In this document: in pieces, positions 17,001-24,601 of the stretch | Layout of the letters: each line of letters opens with the position of its first letter | How positions within the stretch are numbered: the stretch's first letter is position 1 | Assembly (NCBI RefSeq): GCF_900177675.1 | Contig: NZ_FXWM01000001.1 | Span: 1,125,001-1,189,000, forward strand | Origin: Bacillus sp. OV166 | GTDB taxonomy: Bacteria > Bacillota > Bacilli > Bacillales > Cytobacillaceae | DNA: 64,000 nucleotides | Direction: 5' to 3' | Made by a program: the position numbers and the translations under genes | The notes under the pieces: model-generated | What the model was told of the DNA's origin: nothing | Database searches by the model: none | The model's input: only the letters and a program-made list of their open reading frames with translations

Positions 17001-17110
17001 AGAACAAGCAGAATTAATGTTATGATAACGTTATTGCTTTCCTGCTGATTTGTAAGGTGAGAATTTGTCTACAATACGAGTAGGATTATTATAAATGATG
17101 GGATGAAAAG

Positions 17111-18307
17111 ATGATTAAAGAAGTCAGTTTAAAGGTGAAACCAAAGTTTGAAAATAAATTTAAAAGCGGCTATCCACTTATTTCTAAGGAAGCCATCATA
17201 AATGTGAACGACCTCGTAGAAGAGGGGGCCATTGTTAAATTGGTCGACGAAAGAAATATATTTATTGCCAAAGGCTATTATGGTAAGCAAAATAAGGGCC
17301 TTGGCTGGGTGTTGAGCAGAAAAGAAAATGATTCTTTTGATCAACGTTTTTTTGAGAAAATGCTAAAAGAAGCTATAAAGGAAAGAGAATCATTTTATCA
17401 AAGTTCAGAAACTACCGCGTTTCGAGTGTTTAATGGTGAAGGTGATGGAATCGGTGGTTTGACGATTGATTACTTTGCTGGCTATTATTTGTTAACCTGG
17501 TACAGCAAGGGTATCTATCATTTTCGAGACTATATCATTCAAGCTTTAAAGGGACTGGTTGAATTCCAGGGGATTTATCAGAAAAAACGTTTTGATGAAA
17601 AAGGGCAATACATCGAGGAAGATGACTTTGTCGCAGGTGAAAGAGGTCAGTTCCCGCTTATTGTCAAAGAAAATGGCGTCAACTTTGCGATATATTTAAA
17701 TGAAAGCGCCATGGTCGGGGTGTTTTTAGACCAGCGGGATGTAAGGCGCACAATCCGAGATGTGTATGCAAACGGTAAGACAGTTTTAAATACTTTCTCT
17801 TATACGGGGGCTTTTTCCGTGTTTGCAGCTCTAGGGGGAGCAACGAAAACAACAAGTGTAGACCTGGCCAATCGGAGTAAGAGTAAAACGATTGAGCAGT
17901 TTAGTGTAAATGGTGTGGACCATGAAACACAAGCAATTATTGTTGAGGATGTATTCAAGTACTTTAAATATGCAGTCAAGAAACAGTTGAAGTTTGATAT
18001 GGTCATACTTGATCCGCCGAGCTTTGCCCGGTCAAAGAAATTTGTCTTTAGTGCGGAAAAGGACTACAAGAATCTTCTAATCGAAGCGATTGCCATAACT
18101 GCGGACAACGGAACCATTGTTGCATCCACAAACAGCAGCGCTTTTGGGATGGATAAATTCAAGAGCTTTATCGATGCTGCCTTTAAAGAATCTGGCAGCC
18201 GCTACAAACAATTGGAAGAATTTTCACTTCCCGTCGATTTCAAAACCGTCAAAGAATTTCCAGAAGGGGACTACTTGAAGGTAGTATTTATTAAAAAAAT
18301 AAGATAA
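17111..18307 (+). CDS. Class I rRNA methyltransferase, RlmI/YwbD-like
   Basis: 398 residues. An N-terminal PUA-like RNA-binding domain (about 1-80) is followed by a central extension and a Rossmann methyltransferase domain. The SAM-binding segment is VLNTFSYTGAFSVFAALGGA (about 220-240) and the catalytic-pocket motif is DPPSFARS (about 300). RlmI-type enzymes methylate a cytosine of 23S rRNA at C5; the B. subtilis homologue is YwbD. The ATG follows GGGATGAAAAG. It is a single gene. Confidence 0.88.
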   Translation: MIKEVSLKVKPKFENKFKSGYPLISKEAIINVNDLVEEGAIVKLVDERNIFIAKGYYGKQNKGLGWVLSRKENDSFDQRFFEKMLKEAIKERESFYQSSETTAFRVFNGEGDGIGGLTIDYFAGYYLLTWYSKGIYHFRDYIIQALKGLVEFQGIYQKKRFDEKGQYIEEDDFVAGERGQFPLIVKENGVNFAIYLNESAMVGVFLDQRDVRRTIRDVYANGKTVLNTFSYTGAFSVFAALGGATKTTSVDLANRSKSKTIEQFSVNGVDHETQAIIVEDVFKYFKYAVKKQLKFDMVILDPPSFARSKKFVFSAEKDYKNLLIEAIAITADNGTIVASTNSSAFGMDKFKSFIDAAFKESGSRYKQLEEFSLPVDFKTVKEFPEGDYLKVVFIKKIR

Positions 18308-18310
18308 GAA

Positions 18311-18358
18311 TGGTGCCTGACACCCACATGAAATGAAATGTGGGGGAGGGCCTTTTTT
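18311..18358 (+). terminator. Terminator that incorporates the dispersed 13-mer
   Basis: GGTGCCTGACACC (18311-18323) overlaps the left arm of a hairpin in which CCCACAT pairs with ATGTGGG. The T run begins after GGAGGGCC, which can pair imperfectly with the 13-mer. Confidence 0.65.
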
Positions 18359-18483
18359 TATTTTCCAGGGTGTTGTAAATCCCATTTTTGCAATATAATA
18401 GAGGGAAGATGTTCACGAAATTGTCAAAAATGCTACTTCCTTAACTTACATAAATAAAAAAAATCATTTCTGGGGGAAACGAT

Positions 18484-18705
18484 ATGATTAGAGCGGCTAT
18501 TGCTGGTGTTGTTGGTTTTGTGCTTATTTTTATCGAGTCGATGATTGTGATGAAGCTAAAAGGTCTTGAAACGATTGAATTTGGCGGGTTGGCTCCGTTC
18601 ATTAATGTCTGGGCTATGAATTTCTTTTTCATGTTTACCATCCTTACACAGGTAACCAATTGGTATATGAACAAAGAAAGTTTAAAAGAAGATAATAGCT
18701 TTTAG
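18484..18705 (+). CDS. Small two-helix membrane protein
   Basis: 73 residues with two hydrophobic segments (about 4-25 and 38-60) and an acidic tail (KESLKEDNSF). GGGGG lies 8 nt before the ATG. No family is recognised. It converges on the DoxX gene across a shared terminator. Confidence 0.65.
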   Translation: MIRAAIAGVVGFVLIFIESMIVMKLKGLETIEFGGLAPFINVWAMNFFFMFTILTQVTNWYMNKESLKEDNSF

Positions 18706-18710
18706 TATTA

Positions 18711-18759
18711 AAAAAAAGCGGCGCAATCTGGTAGGATGACCAAGACTGCGTCGCTTTTT
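18711..18759. terminator. Bidirectional terminator
   Basis: AAAAAGCGGCGCAATCTGG pairs with its near-complement around a short loop, with A and T runs on the two sides, between convergent genes. Confidence 0.9.
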
Positions 18760-18766
18760 GTTTGGA

Positions 18767-19285
18767 TTAAACATTATGTTTTACAGCTTTATTCCCTTTA
18801 AATACTGTGTTACGAATGAATGGGATAACCCAACGGTCAAGACCGATGCGGCCCGCATTGTAGCCAGAGAATAGGATAATCGCTCCTAGGAAAAGATCTG
18901 TTGGAATATGTGATACGGTTCCTGCTAAGAAAAATGAAAAGTTCATTACAAGTCCAAAGAACATAGCAGCAGTTGTTAAGCATCCAAGAATAAGACCAAG
19001 TCCGATCAAGAATTCTCCTAGTGGGACGATCGTGTTAAAAATATCAACGTTTGGTAAGGCGAAATGCTTTAAGAAATCAACATACCAGCCATAAACCATC
19101 GCACCGTCTGGACCTTTCACTGGATTAGCGATTGCCCCTTTTAGATAGCCAGAAGCGTCAAAACCGCCTGATAATTTGTGGAACCCAGCTGTTATCCAAG
19201 AATACCCCATATATAAGCGAAGAACTGTTAAAATTCCAGCGGCAACTTTGTTTTCTCTTAACCAATTTACTACCATGTGAAACAC
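18767..19285 (-). CDS. DoxX family membrane protein, copy 1
   Basis: 172 residues with about four membrane helices and the DoxX pattern VLRLYMGYSWITAGFHKLSG. DoxX proteins are membrane subunits linked to quinone, thiosulfate or redox-stress chemistry; the exact role here is unknown. AAGGAG precedes the ATG. It differs from the next gene at only five residues (Y/F, I/T, G/D, V/A, A/T), so the two are products of a recent tandem duplication. Confidence 0.88.
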   Translation of the reverse strand: MFHMVVNWLRENKVAAGILTVLRLYMGYSWITAGFHKLSGGFDASGYLKGAIANPVKGPDGAMVYGWYVDFLKHFALPNVDIFNTIVPLGEFLIGLGLILGCLTTAAMFFGLVMNFSFFLAGTVSHIPTDLFLGAIILFSGYNAGRIGLDRWVIPFIRNTVFKGNKAVKHNV

Positions 19286-19364
19286 TCCTTATTAATTTAT
19301 TTTTATTTGTTTGTTCGTTAACTACATTTTTACTATACTAGACTTATTTTGAAATTAGGGTAAA

Positions 19365-19405
19365 TTGTTCACTATTTCACATATTTGTAAAAAAGTTATG
19401 AACAA
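19365..19405 (-). promoter_or_regulatory. Inverted repeat upstream of DoxX copy 1
   Basis: TTGTTCA and TGAACAA flank a 27-bp core just upstream of a TAGTAT-like -10 region. The same structure precedes copy 2. The core contains TATTTCACA, somewhat like a Rex half site. A regulator is inferred, not identified. Confidence 0.45.
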
Positions 19406-19494
19406 ATTTCAAACACACAAGATTCTTCACCAGACAATTGGAGAGTGTTGTATATAAGGGAGTTTATGAAAGACATTCCCCATGCTTACTTGTA

Positions 19495-20013
19495 TTAAAC
19501 GTTATGTTTCACTGTTTTATTCCCTTTAAATGCTGTGTTACGAATGAATGGGATAACCCAACGGTCAAGACCGATGCGGCCAGCATTGTAGCCAGAGAAT
19601 AGGATGATCGCTCCTAGGAAAAGATCTGTTGGAATATGTGATACGGTTCCTGCTAAGAAAAATGAAAAGTTCATTACAAGTCCAAAGAACATAGCAGCAG
19701 TTGTTAAACATCCAAGGATAAGTCCAAGTCCGATTAAGAATTCACCTAGTGGGACGATGGTGTTAAAAATATCAACGTTTGGTAAGGCGAAATGCTTTAA
19801 GAAATCAACATACCAGCCATAAACCATCGCGTCGTCAGGACCTTTCACTGGATTAGCGGTTGCCCCTTTTAGAAAGCCAGAAGCATCAAAACCGCCTGAT
19901 AATTTGTGGAACCCAGCTGTTATCCAAGAATACCCCATATATAAGCGAAGAACTGTTAAAATTCCAGCGGCAACTTTGTTTTCTCTTAACCAATTTACTA
20001 CCATGTGAAACAC
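19495..20013 (-). CDS. DoxX family membrane protein, copy 2
   Basis: 172 residues, nearly identical to the neighbouring copy (167 of 172 residues the same). The ribosome binding site, leader and upstream inverted repeat are also conserved. No terminator is evident between the copies, so transcripts starting here may read into copy 1. Both copies are intact, which suggests a dosage benefit or a very recent event. Confidence 0.88.
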   Translation of the reverse strand: MFHMVVNWLRENKVAAGILTVLRLYMGYSWITAGFHKLSGGFDASGFLKGATANPVKGPDDAMVYGWYVDFLKHFALPNVDIFNTIVPLGEFLIGLGLILGCLTTAAMFFGLVMNFSFFLAGTVSHIPTDLFLGAIILFSGYNAGRIGLDRWVIPFIRNTAFKGNKTVKHNV

Positions 20014-20096
20014 TCCTTGTTAATTTATTTTTATTTGTTTGTTTGTTCGTTAACTACATTGTTACTATACCAAACTTATTTTGAAATAAGGGTAAA

Positions 20097-20137
20097 TTGT
20101 TCACTATTTCACATATTCGTAAAAAAGTTGTGAACAA
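20097..20137 (-). promoter_or_regulatory. Inverted repeat upstream of DoxX copy 2
   Basis: TTGTTCAC and GTGAACAA flank a 25-bp core. The arms are one base pair longer than in copy 1, which has a G-to-A change in the right arm. Confidence 0.45.
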
Positions 20138-20178
20138 ATTTCAAACGAAATGATCTTTTATCCATAATACCTTGAGAG

Positions 20179-20290
20179 TTTTGTCCATTATTGGCTTTAT
20201 GAAGGACAGATCTCCAGTTTTCCAACTGAGTTTTGTCCATCATCGGCATTATGAAGGACAGATCTCCAGTTTTCCAACTGAGTTTTGTCC
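20179..20290. repeat. Two tandem copies of a 52-bp repeat
   Basis: Two copies of a 52-bp unit (starting 20179 and 20231) plus a partial third. Each contains TGTCCAT and ATGAAGGACAGATCTCC, which can pair. The complement of this unit is clearly related to the 52-bp repeats at 48227-48327. Confidence 0.85.
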
Positions 20291-20396
20291 TTCAGACCAA
20301 GTATCATTTAAGTGATCCCACTTAAAATAGGTATTCACATTCTACCTTCCTTTTTATTACAACGAATATAACGAATTTTCAGTAAAGGAGGATATT

Positions 20397-21128
20397 ATGC
20401 ATCTGGCGTCCGAACTAGAATCCTTTCCATACCCATTTAAAGAAGTAGTGTATCGTTACTCAAATAACTCGACACCATTAGATCTTTCTAACAGTGTGGA
20501 AATTACCCCTCATTATAAAGAGGAAATAAAGCCCTAGATCAAAAGCCAATGACCAATTAGCTGGAAAACATAACTGCCCAGCATCCAAGTATAAATCTCC
20601 GTCCCGCTGCATCATGAAGATGATGTCCTCTTGTACATGCCGCCCGATAAAATCTAATGGTTGGTGAGTTTTAGAGAAATTCATAAGCCTATCCCTGGAT
20701 TTAAGGAGGGAGGGTTGGACGGGCGAATTCTCCAATTTCTGTTGCAGTTGGAGGCAGGTTACCCTTGGTGGAGAAAAAATTGGTCCTTAATGGCTGGGAA
20801 TTGCTTGGATACATCGCTTGAAACCTTTGATGTCTGGGGGAAAGGCAGGAAAGAGGTAACAAAGGAAAATGCTGGTGAGTTTGTTCATTTACGAGTGGAA
20901 GTGCAAAAGTTATTCCGATTGCCTCGGTCAGGAGGAATTCTGTTTACGATCCATACCCACTTGCTTTCATTAGAAAAATTAACCTTAAAATCTGAATGGG
21001 CTGAGCAATTCTATCAGATCATTCGTGAGTTGCCACCCCATATTGTCGATTATAAAGGGCTATCTCTTTTCAAGGATGCTGTCATCGATTACTTAAAAGA
21101 ACAGTTAACAAACAGGGGTGTTAGCTAA
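20397..21128 (+). pseudogene. Broken heme-dependent oxidative N-demethylase gene (DUF3445) with internal inversion
   Basis: An ATG with AAAGGAGG begins a 46-codon frame that stops at 20537. The next conserved block of the family (PLDFIGRHVQED, MMQRDGD and LCFPANWSLAFDLG) is present, but on the minus strand, between about 20532 and 20663. The plus-strand frame then resumes with SFREIHKPIPGF and runs to 21128 (conserved LPRSGGILFTIHT). So a segment of about 130 bp has been inverted. Roughly 70-80 codons expected between the first and second blocks are also missing. The gene cannot make a functional enzyme. It is the first gene of a decayed dimethylamine-monooxygenase-type cluster. Confidence 0.85.
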
Positions 21129-21544
21129 TGGATAGTGCAACTTTTGTACCTGGAAAGCGAAAATATTTATTTTGTACTGACGAGAAGGGGGGGGCGATTT
21201 TACAATCGATTATCGACCAAGTGGTAGATAAAAATCTCTCTTTTGAAATGGTTTTTATCGGCAAAGTTCAATTTACAGATTTGGTTGCATGGTTAAGTGA
21301 ACAGAGGATGGGGAGTTACCTTTATATTGCTGCCCATTGGAATCAATTGAAGGCGATCAAACAATTAGCTGAAGAGATTGGTTTTTCCGAGGAAGAAGCG
21401 CAATACATTGGCTATGGTGAGAAGGAGAAAAATGTGTTTTGCGGCCGTTTTCATGGAATCACTACAATCGATACTGAAAACACGGAACAAGTTGAAGTGA
21501 ACTGCCTGGGTTTAGTGGTGGTTCGCATATTACTACATATATAA
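21128..21544 (+). pseudogene. Truncated DmmA-like dimethylamine monooxygenase subunit
   Basis: The ATG overlaps the previous stop (TAATG). The frame encodes a DmmA-like protein up to the C-terminal cysteine-rich segment (VFCGRFHGITTI and VEVNCLG). It is joined near 21510 to the interior of the following reductase gene. The last residues therefore come from another gene read in the wrong frame. The usual zinc-binding tail is missing or damaged (GRFHG where a second cysteine would be expected). Confidence 0.7.
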
Positions 21545-22367
21545 AAGATAGAAACACCACCATCGAAAGACACTATTCTTTAATCAATCAACCGGAAGAT
21601 ACAGAGTGCTACCAAATTACTATTCTATTAAGTAAGACATCGAGAGGCGGCTCTCATTACTGGCATCATCAGGTAAAAGTGGAGATCGATTATAAGTTAG
21701 TTACCCGAAGAATCACTTTACACTAAGCTTTAAAGCGAGGCATCACGTGTTTTATGCAGCGGGAATCGGCATTACTCCATTCCTATCAATGATGGTAGAG
21801 TTAGCAGGTCGAGAAGGATTTTTCGAGTTACATTATGCTGCTAAAACAAAAGCTTCATGCGCTTTCTATGATTTTTTGAAAAATAAATACCCCAAACAAA
21901 GCCATTTTTATTTTTCACAAGAAAGAAAATAAAAAGTTAGACTATTCTTCACTGCTAAATCAACCAATTGGCACTCATGTTTATTTTTGTGGAACAGAAT
22001 CTTTTATTACTAGCTTTACGAATGCTGCGTATCAGATAGGTTATCCACGTACTAGCGTTCATTATGAAAGGTTTACACCACCCAAAGTCCAAGCGGCTGC
22101 ATCTTTTCAAGTGCAAGTGCAATCATCAGAAGGTTTAACCATGAATGTACCGAAACAAAAAACGTTGTTGGGGCATTGCTTGAAGCAGGTGTTAAGGTAC
22201 CCTATTCCTGCCGAGTAGGGCGATGCGGCACATGTGAACTTAATGTGTTAGAAGGCGAGATTGAACATTATGATTCTTTCCTAAGTGAGGAACAGAAAAA
22301 TGCCCTAAACGCCATTTTAACCTGTGTATCACGGGCTAAATCAGAGAAAATCGTAATCGAGATTTAA
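21511..22367 (+). pseudogene. Frameshifted ferredoxin-reductase/ferredoxin (PDR/VanB-type) subunit
   Basis: The remnant begins at FSGGSHITTYIK, lacking the expected N-terminal 40 or so residues. It shows IERHYSLINQPEDTECYQ (flavin binding), then FYAAGIGITPFLSMM (NAD binding), VYFCGTESF, and a C-terminal plant-type 2Fe-2S ferredoxin with CRVGRCGTC and a later LTC. These blocks lie in alternating frames, requiring shifts near 21690, 21925 and 22170. It would have supplied electrons to the DUF3445 oxygenase. Confidence 0.85.
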
Positions 22368-22415
22368 TTATAAAAATCTTGGCAATAAAGTAAGGAATGT
22401 TTTTAAATAATGATA

Positions 22416-22448
22416 TAAAAAAATGCTTGGAGACGCTCCAAGCATTTT
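22416..22448. terminator. Bidirectional terminator
   Basis: AATGCTTGGAG and CTCCAAGCATT with a 3-nt loop, A run before and T run after, separate the decayed cluster from the convergent SRPBCC operon. Confidence 0.9.
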
Positions 22449-22479
22449 AACGTAAATTGTAAATATGAGTATATGAAAC

Positions 22480-22869
22480 TTATCCTAAATGTTTTTCTAA
22501 TGGGTTCCAGTAATTCGCTCCCCATCCTGCCGCAAGATGTTCTCCTTCAGCCTCAGGAAAACCAATGTGGTCGAAAACCAAAAGGGTTTTTGAGTCTTGT
22601 TCTTTTAGCTCAAACTTAGCAATAGAATAAACTCCCTCTGCCCAGTTCGCTACTCGCCAAGCTTGTACAATTCGCACACCTGGAACAAGTTCAATGTTTC
22701 TTCCAAGAATCATACCGCCAAAACACGAAAAAGTACCACCAGCTTCGGGACTGATTTCTGTAGGTGCACCTCCCGTCATTTCGCTGAATTGTTTCGAATC
22801 TGTGAGTGCTTCATATATAAGTCCAGGGCTGGCATTGAAAATTACTTCTTGATGAATTGTTTTAGTCAT
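22480..22869 (-). CDS. SRPBCC/AHSA1 family protein
   Basis: 129 residues of the START-like ligand-cavity fold, with FNASPGLIYEALTDSKQFSEM at the N-terminus and a C-terminal helix ending YWNPLEKHLG. GGAGG lies 8 nt before the ATG. It is the third gene of an arsR-SRPBCC-SRPBCC operon. Such AHSA1 proteins often sit next to ArsR regulators; ligand unknown. Confidence 0.85.
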   Translation of the reverse strand: MTKTIHQEVIFNASPGLIYEALTDSKQFSEMTGGAPTEISPEAGGTFSCFGGMILGRNIELVPGVRIVQAWRVANWAEGVYSIAKFELKEQDSKTLLVFDHIGFPEAEGEHLAAGWGANYWNPLEKHLG

Positions 22870-22926
22870 TTTTTATTCCTCCAAAATATTATTCCGTAGA
22901 AAAGGTTATTTATTTTTTATAAAAAA

Positions 22927-23382
22927 TTAATGCATGGCCATTTCGGACCAAGGGTCAATACCAGGATCGTTGCCTTCTGCAAAATCTTTAATGCGCGGCA
23001 TGTAATGTGACCATCCTTGTTGGTGAGATGGGATTTCTTCAACTGGCAAGTCAAAATGAGTTAAAACTAAATTTGTGCCATTTTCTTTCGGAGTCAGTTT
23101 GAATTCGATCTTACTTGAACCAGGAGGCACGAGCTTTGATTTTTCCCAACCCCAAGACATGACGATTTTTTCATAAGGAACAATTTCTATATATTCGCCC
23201 ATGGCAATATCGCTGCCATTCACATCAATTCGATATTTACCACCGATTTTTGGTTCGAGCAGGATATGTCTCCCCATCCAGCGAACCATTTTGTCCGCAT
23301 CAGTAAAAAACGAAAATAATGTTTCCGGGCGGGCTTCAATAAATATTTCTTTTGTGATGATTTCATTATTGGTCTGATTCAT
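22927..23382 (-). CDS. SRPBCC/AHSA1 family protein
   Basis: 151 residues of the AHSA1 type: FIEARPETLFSFFTDADKMVRWMG, then VMSWGWE, and a C-terminal helix with QQGWSHYMPRIKDFAEG. Its start overlaps the end of the ArsR gene by 17 bp, with AAAGGAG before the ATG, so translation is coupled. Function is unknown; the regulator-plus-START-fold pairing is widespread in Bacillus. Confidence 0.87.
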   Translation of the reverse strand: MNQTNNEIITKEIFIEARPETLFSFFTDADKMVRWMGRHILLEPKIGGKYRIDVNGSDIAMGEYIEIVPYEKIVMSWGWEKSKLVPPGSSKIEFKLTPKENGTNLVLTHFDLPVEEIPSHQQGWSHYMPRIKDFAEGNDPGIDPWSEMAMH

Positions 23383-23689
23383 TTTTTCTCCTTTCTTCCT
23401 CTTCGGCAGCTTCTTTCAAACGAAGTAAACTATCATCCCAAAAACGGTCAATATACTGCTTTAATTCAGAAAAACCGTCCCTTCTAATACCGTAGTACCG
23501 TTTCGTTCCGTCTCTCCGAACCATAACTAGGCCGGATTGTTCGAGAGCTTTGAGATGCTGAGAAACCGCTGGAGCTGAAATGTCAAAATGTGAGGCAATC
23601 GCGCTGGAGGTCATTTCTCCATCACGAACGAGATAGAGTATATCTCGACGTCTAGGTTCTGCTAATGCATGAAGGACTTTTTCAATCAT
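23366..23689 (-). CDS. ArsR family transcriptional regulator
   Basis: 107 residues with an ArsR-type winged helix: LAEPRRRDILYLV, then SAPAVSQHLKALEQSGLV as recognition helix and RRDGTKRYYGI as wing. No metal-binding CxC motif is present, so it belongs to the non-metal subgroup associated with AHSA1 genes. A near-consensus promoter places the transcription start at or next to the ATG, so the mRNA is probably leaderless. A 14-bp palindrome in the promoter spacer suggests autorepression. Confidence 0.88.
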   Translation of the reverse strand: MIEKVLHALAEPRRRDILYLVRDGEMTSSAIASHFDISAPAVSQHLKALEQSGLVMVRRDGTKRYYGIRRDGFSELKQYIDRFWDDSLLRLKEAAEEEERRKNESDQ

Positions 23690-23695
23690 ATCGTT

Positions 23696-23735
23696 ATTTT
23701 AGCGTACACTTAATTAAGTGTCAACTTAATTAGGT
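23696..23735 (-). promoter_or_regulatory. ArsR operon promoter with palindromic operator
   Basis: On the minus strand TTGACA (23719-23724), a 17-bp spacer and TAAAAT (23696-23701). The spacer holds most of the perfect palindrome CACTTAATTAAGTG (23707-23720); a second ACTTAATTA half site lies at 23724-23732. Only 6 nt separate the -10 from the ATG. Confidence 0.85.
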
Positions 23736-23816
23736 GCTAGTCATATTAGTATCTTTTGGCAAAAAAGATGAATATATGAATTCATAAAAGGATTGTAATT
23801 TTTTCCAAAAAGGAAC

Positions 23817-23864
23817 TTGATAAAACTAATGGTATTAGTTAATATAAAACTAATGATAATAGTT
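23817..23864 (+). promoter_or_regulatory. Promoter and twin operators of the MBL-TetR operon
   Basis: TTGATA (23817-23822), 17-bp spacer, TAATAT (23840-23845). AACTAATGGTATTAGTT (23824-23840) fills the spacer, and AACTAATGATAATAGTT (23848-23864) lies 24 bp downstream. These are likely binding sites of the TetR-type regulator encoded two genes on. Confidence 0.85.
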
Positions 23865-23881
23865 AAAGGGGATGTGTGACT

Positions 23882-24589
23882 ATGAGGATGATCAAAAATG
23901 GGTACTTGTATCAAGTTACATTCATGGCGAATGTTTTTCCGGTCAACTGCTATTTGGTGGAGGAAGAGGACGGGTTAACGTTAATTGATGCAGCGCTTGG
24001 CTTTTGTGCCAAGGGCATTATGAAGGCGGCTGATTCGATTGGAAAGCCGATTACCAAAATTGTGTTGACGCATGCGCATGAAGACCATGTCGGGGCGTTG
24101 GATGCAATAAAAGAAATGCTGCCAGATGTACCTGTATATATTTCGATACGAGACCACAGACTTATGAATGGCGATCGATCGCTTGATCCTCAAGAGGCAC
24201 AAACCCCGATTAAAGGCGGTGTACCGAAAAAATTAAAAACCCGGGCCAATCTATTATTGAAGGAAGGGGACATGATTGGTTCGTTAACAGCGATCGAAAC
24301 GCCAGGGCATACACCAGGCTCCATGTCATTTTTAGATTTGCGGACAAAGGCGTTGATTGCAGGTGATTCCTTTCAAACACGAGGTGGTATGGCTGTTGCA
24401 GGGGATATTAGAGCTTGGTTTCCATTCCCGGCTTTTGGTACGTGGAGTAAGGAAACCGCCTTGTCAAGTGCCCGGAAATTAGTGAGTTATCGGCCTGAAT
24501 TGCTTGCAGTCGGCCACGGAGAGATCGTGATAAATCCTGTAAACTCAATGGAGCATGCAATCAAAAATCTGGAACGAAAAATAGGATAG
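23882..24589 (+). CDS. Metallo-beta-lactamase-fold hydrolase
   Basis: About 235 residues of the MBL superfamily. The metal motif is THAHEDHVG (HxHxDH), with further metal residues in ETPGHTPGS, AGDSF and VGHGE. General hydrolase subgroup (glyoxalase II/quorum-quenching-like); substrate not predictable. AAAGGGG lies 10 nt before the ATG at 23882; an in-frame GTG at 23876 is too close. It is followed 12 bp later by a TetR gene in the same operon. Confidence 0.88.
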   Translation: MRMIKNGYLYQVTFMANVFPVNCYLVEEEDGLTLIDAALGFCAKGIMKAADSIGKPITKIVLTHAHEDHVGALDAIKEMLPDVPVYISIRDHRLMNGDRSLDPQEAQTPIKGGVPKKLKTRANLLLKEGDMIGSLTAIETPGHTPGSMSFLDLRTKALIAGDSFQTRGGMAVAGDIRAWFPFPAFGTWSKETALSSARKLVSYRPELLAVGHGEIVINPVNSMEHAIKNLERKIG

Positions 24590-24601
24590 GGAGTAATTAT
24601 T

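Larger units (their letters stand above)
18767..20147. repeat. Tandem duplication, about 728-bp period
   Basis: The gene and about 130 bp of upstream DNA are present twice in direct orientation (18767-19420 and 19495-20147), with only scattered substitutions and a 4-bp TGTT insertion in the second leader. Promoter and inverted repeat are included in both units. Confidence 0.9.

Noticed and set aside
20532..20663. Inverted segment as a phase-variable switch
   Set aside because: No long inverted repeats at the ends, no recombinase nearby, sequence missing at one end, and the neighbouring genes are also broken.
20478..20735. Minus-strand open frame as an independent gene
   Set aside because: Its conserved part is the inverted DUF3445 block; the remainder is the complement of the plus-strand pseudogene.
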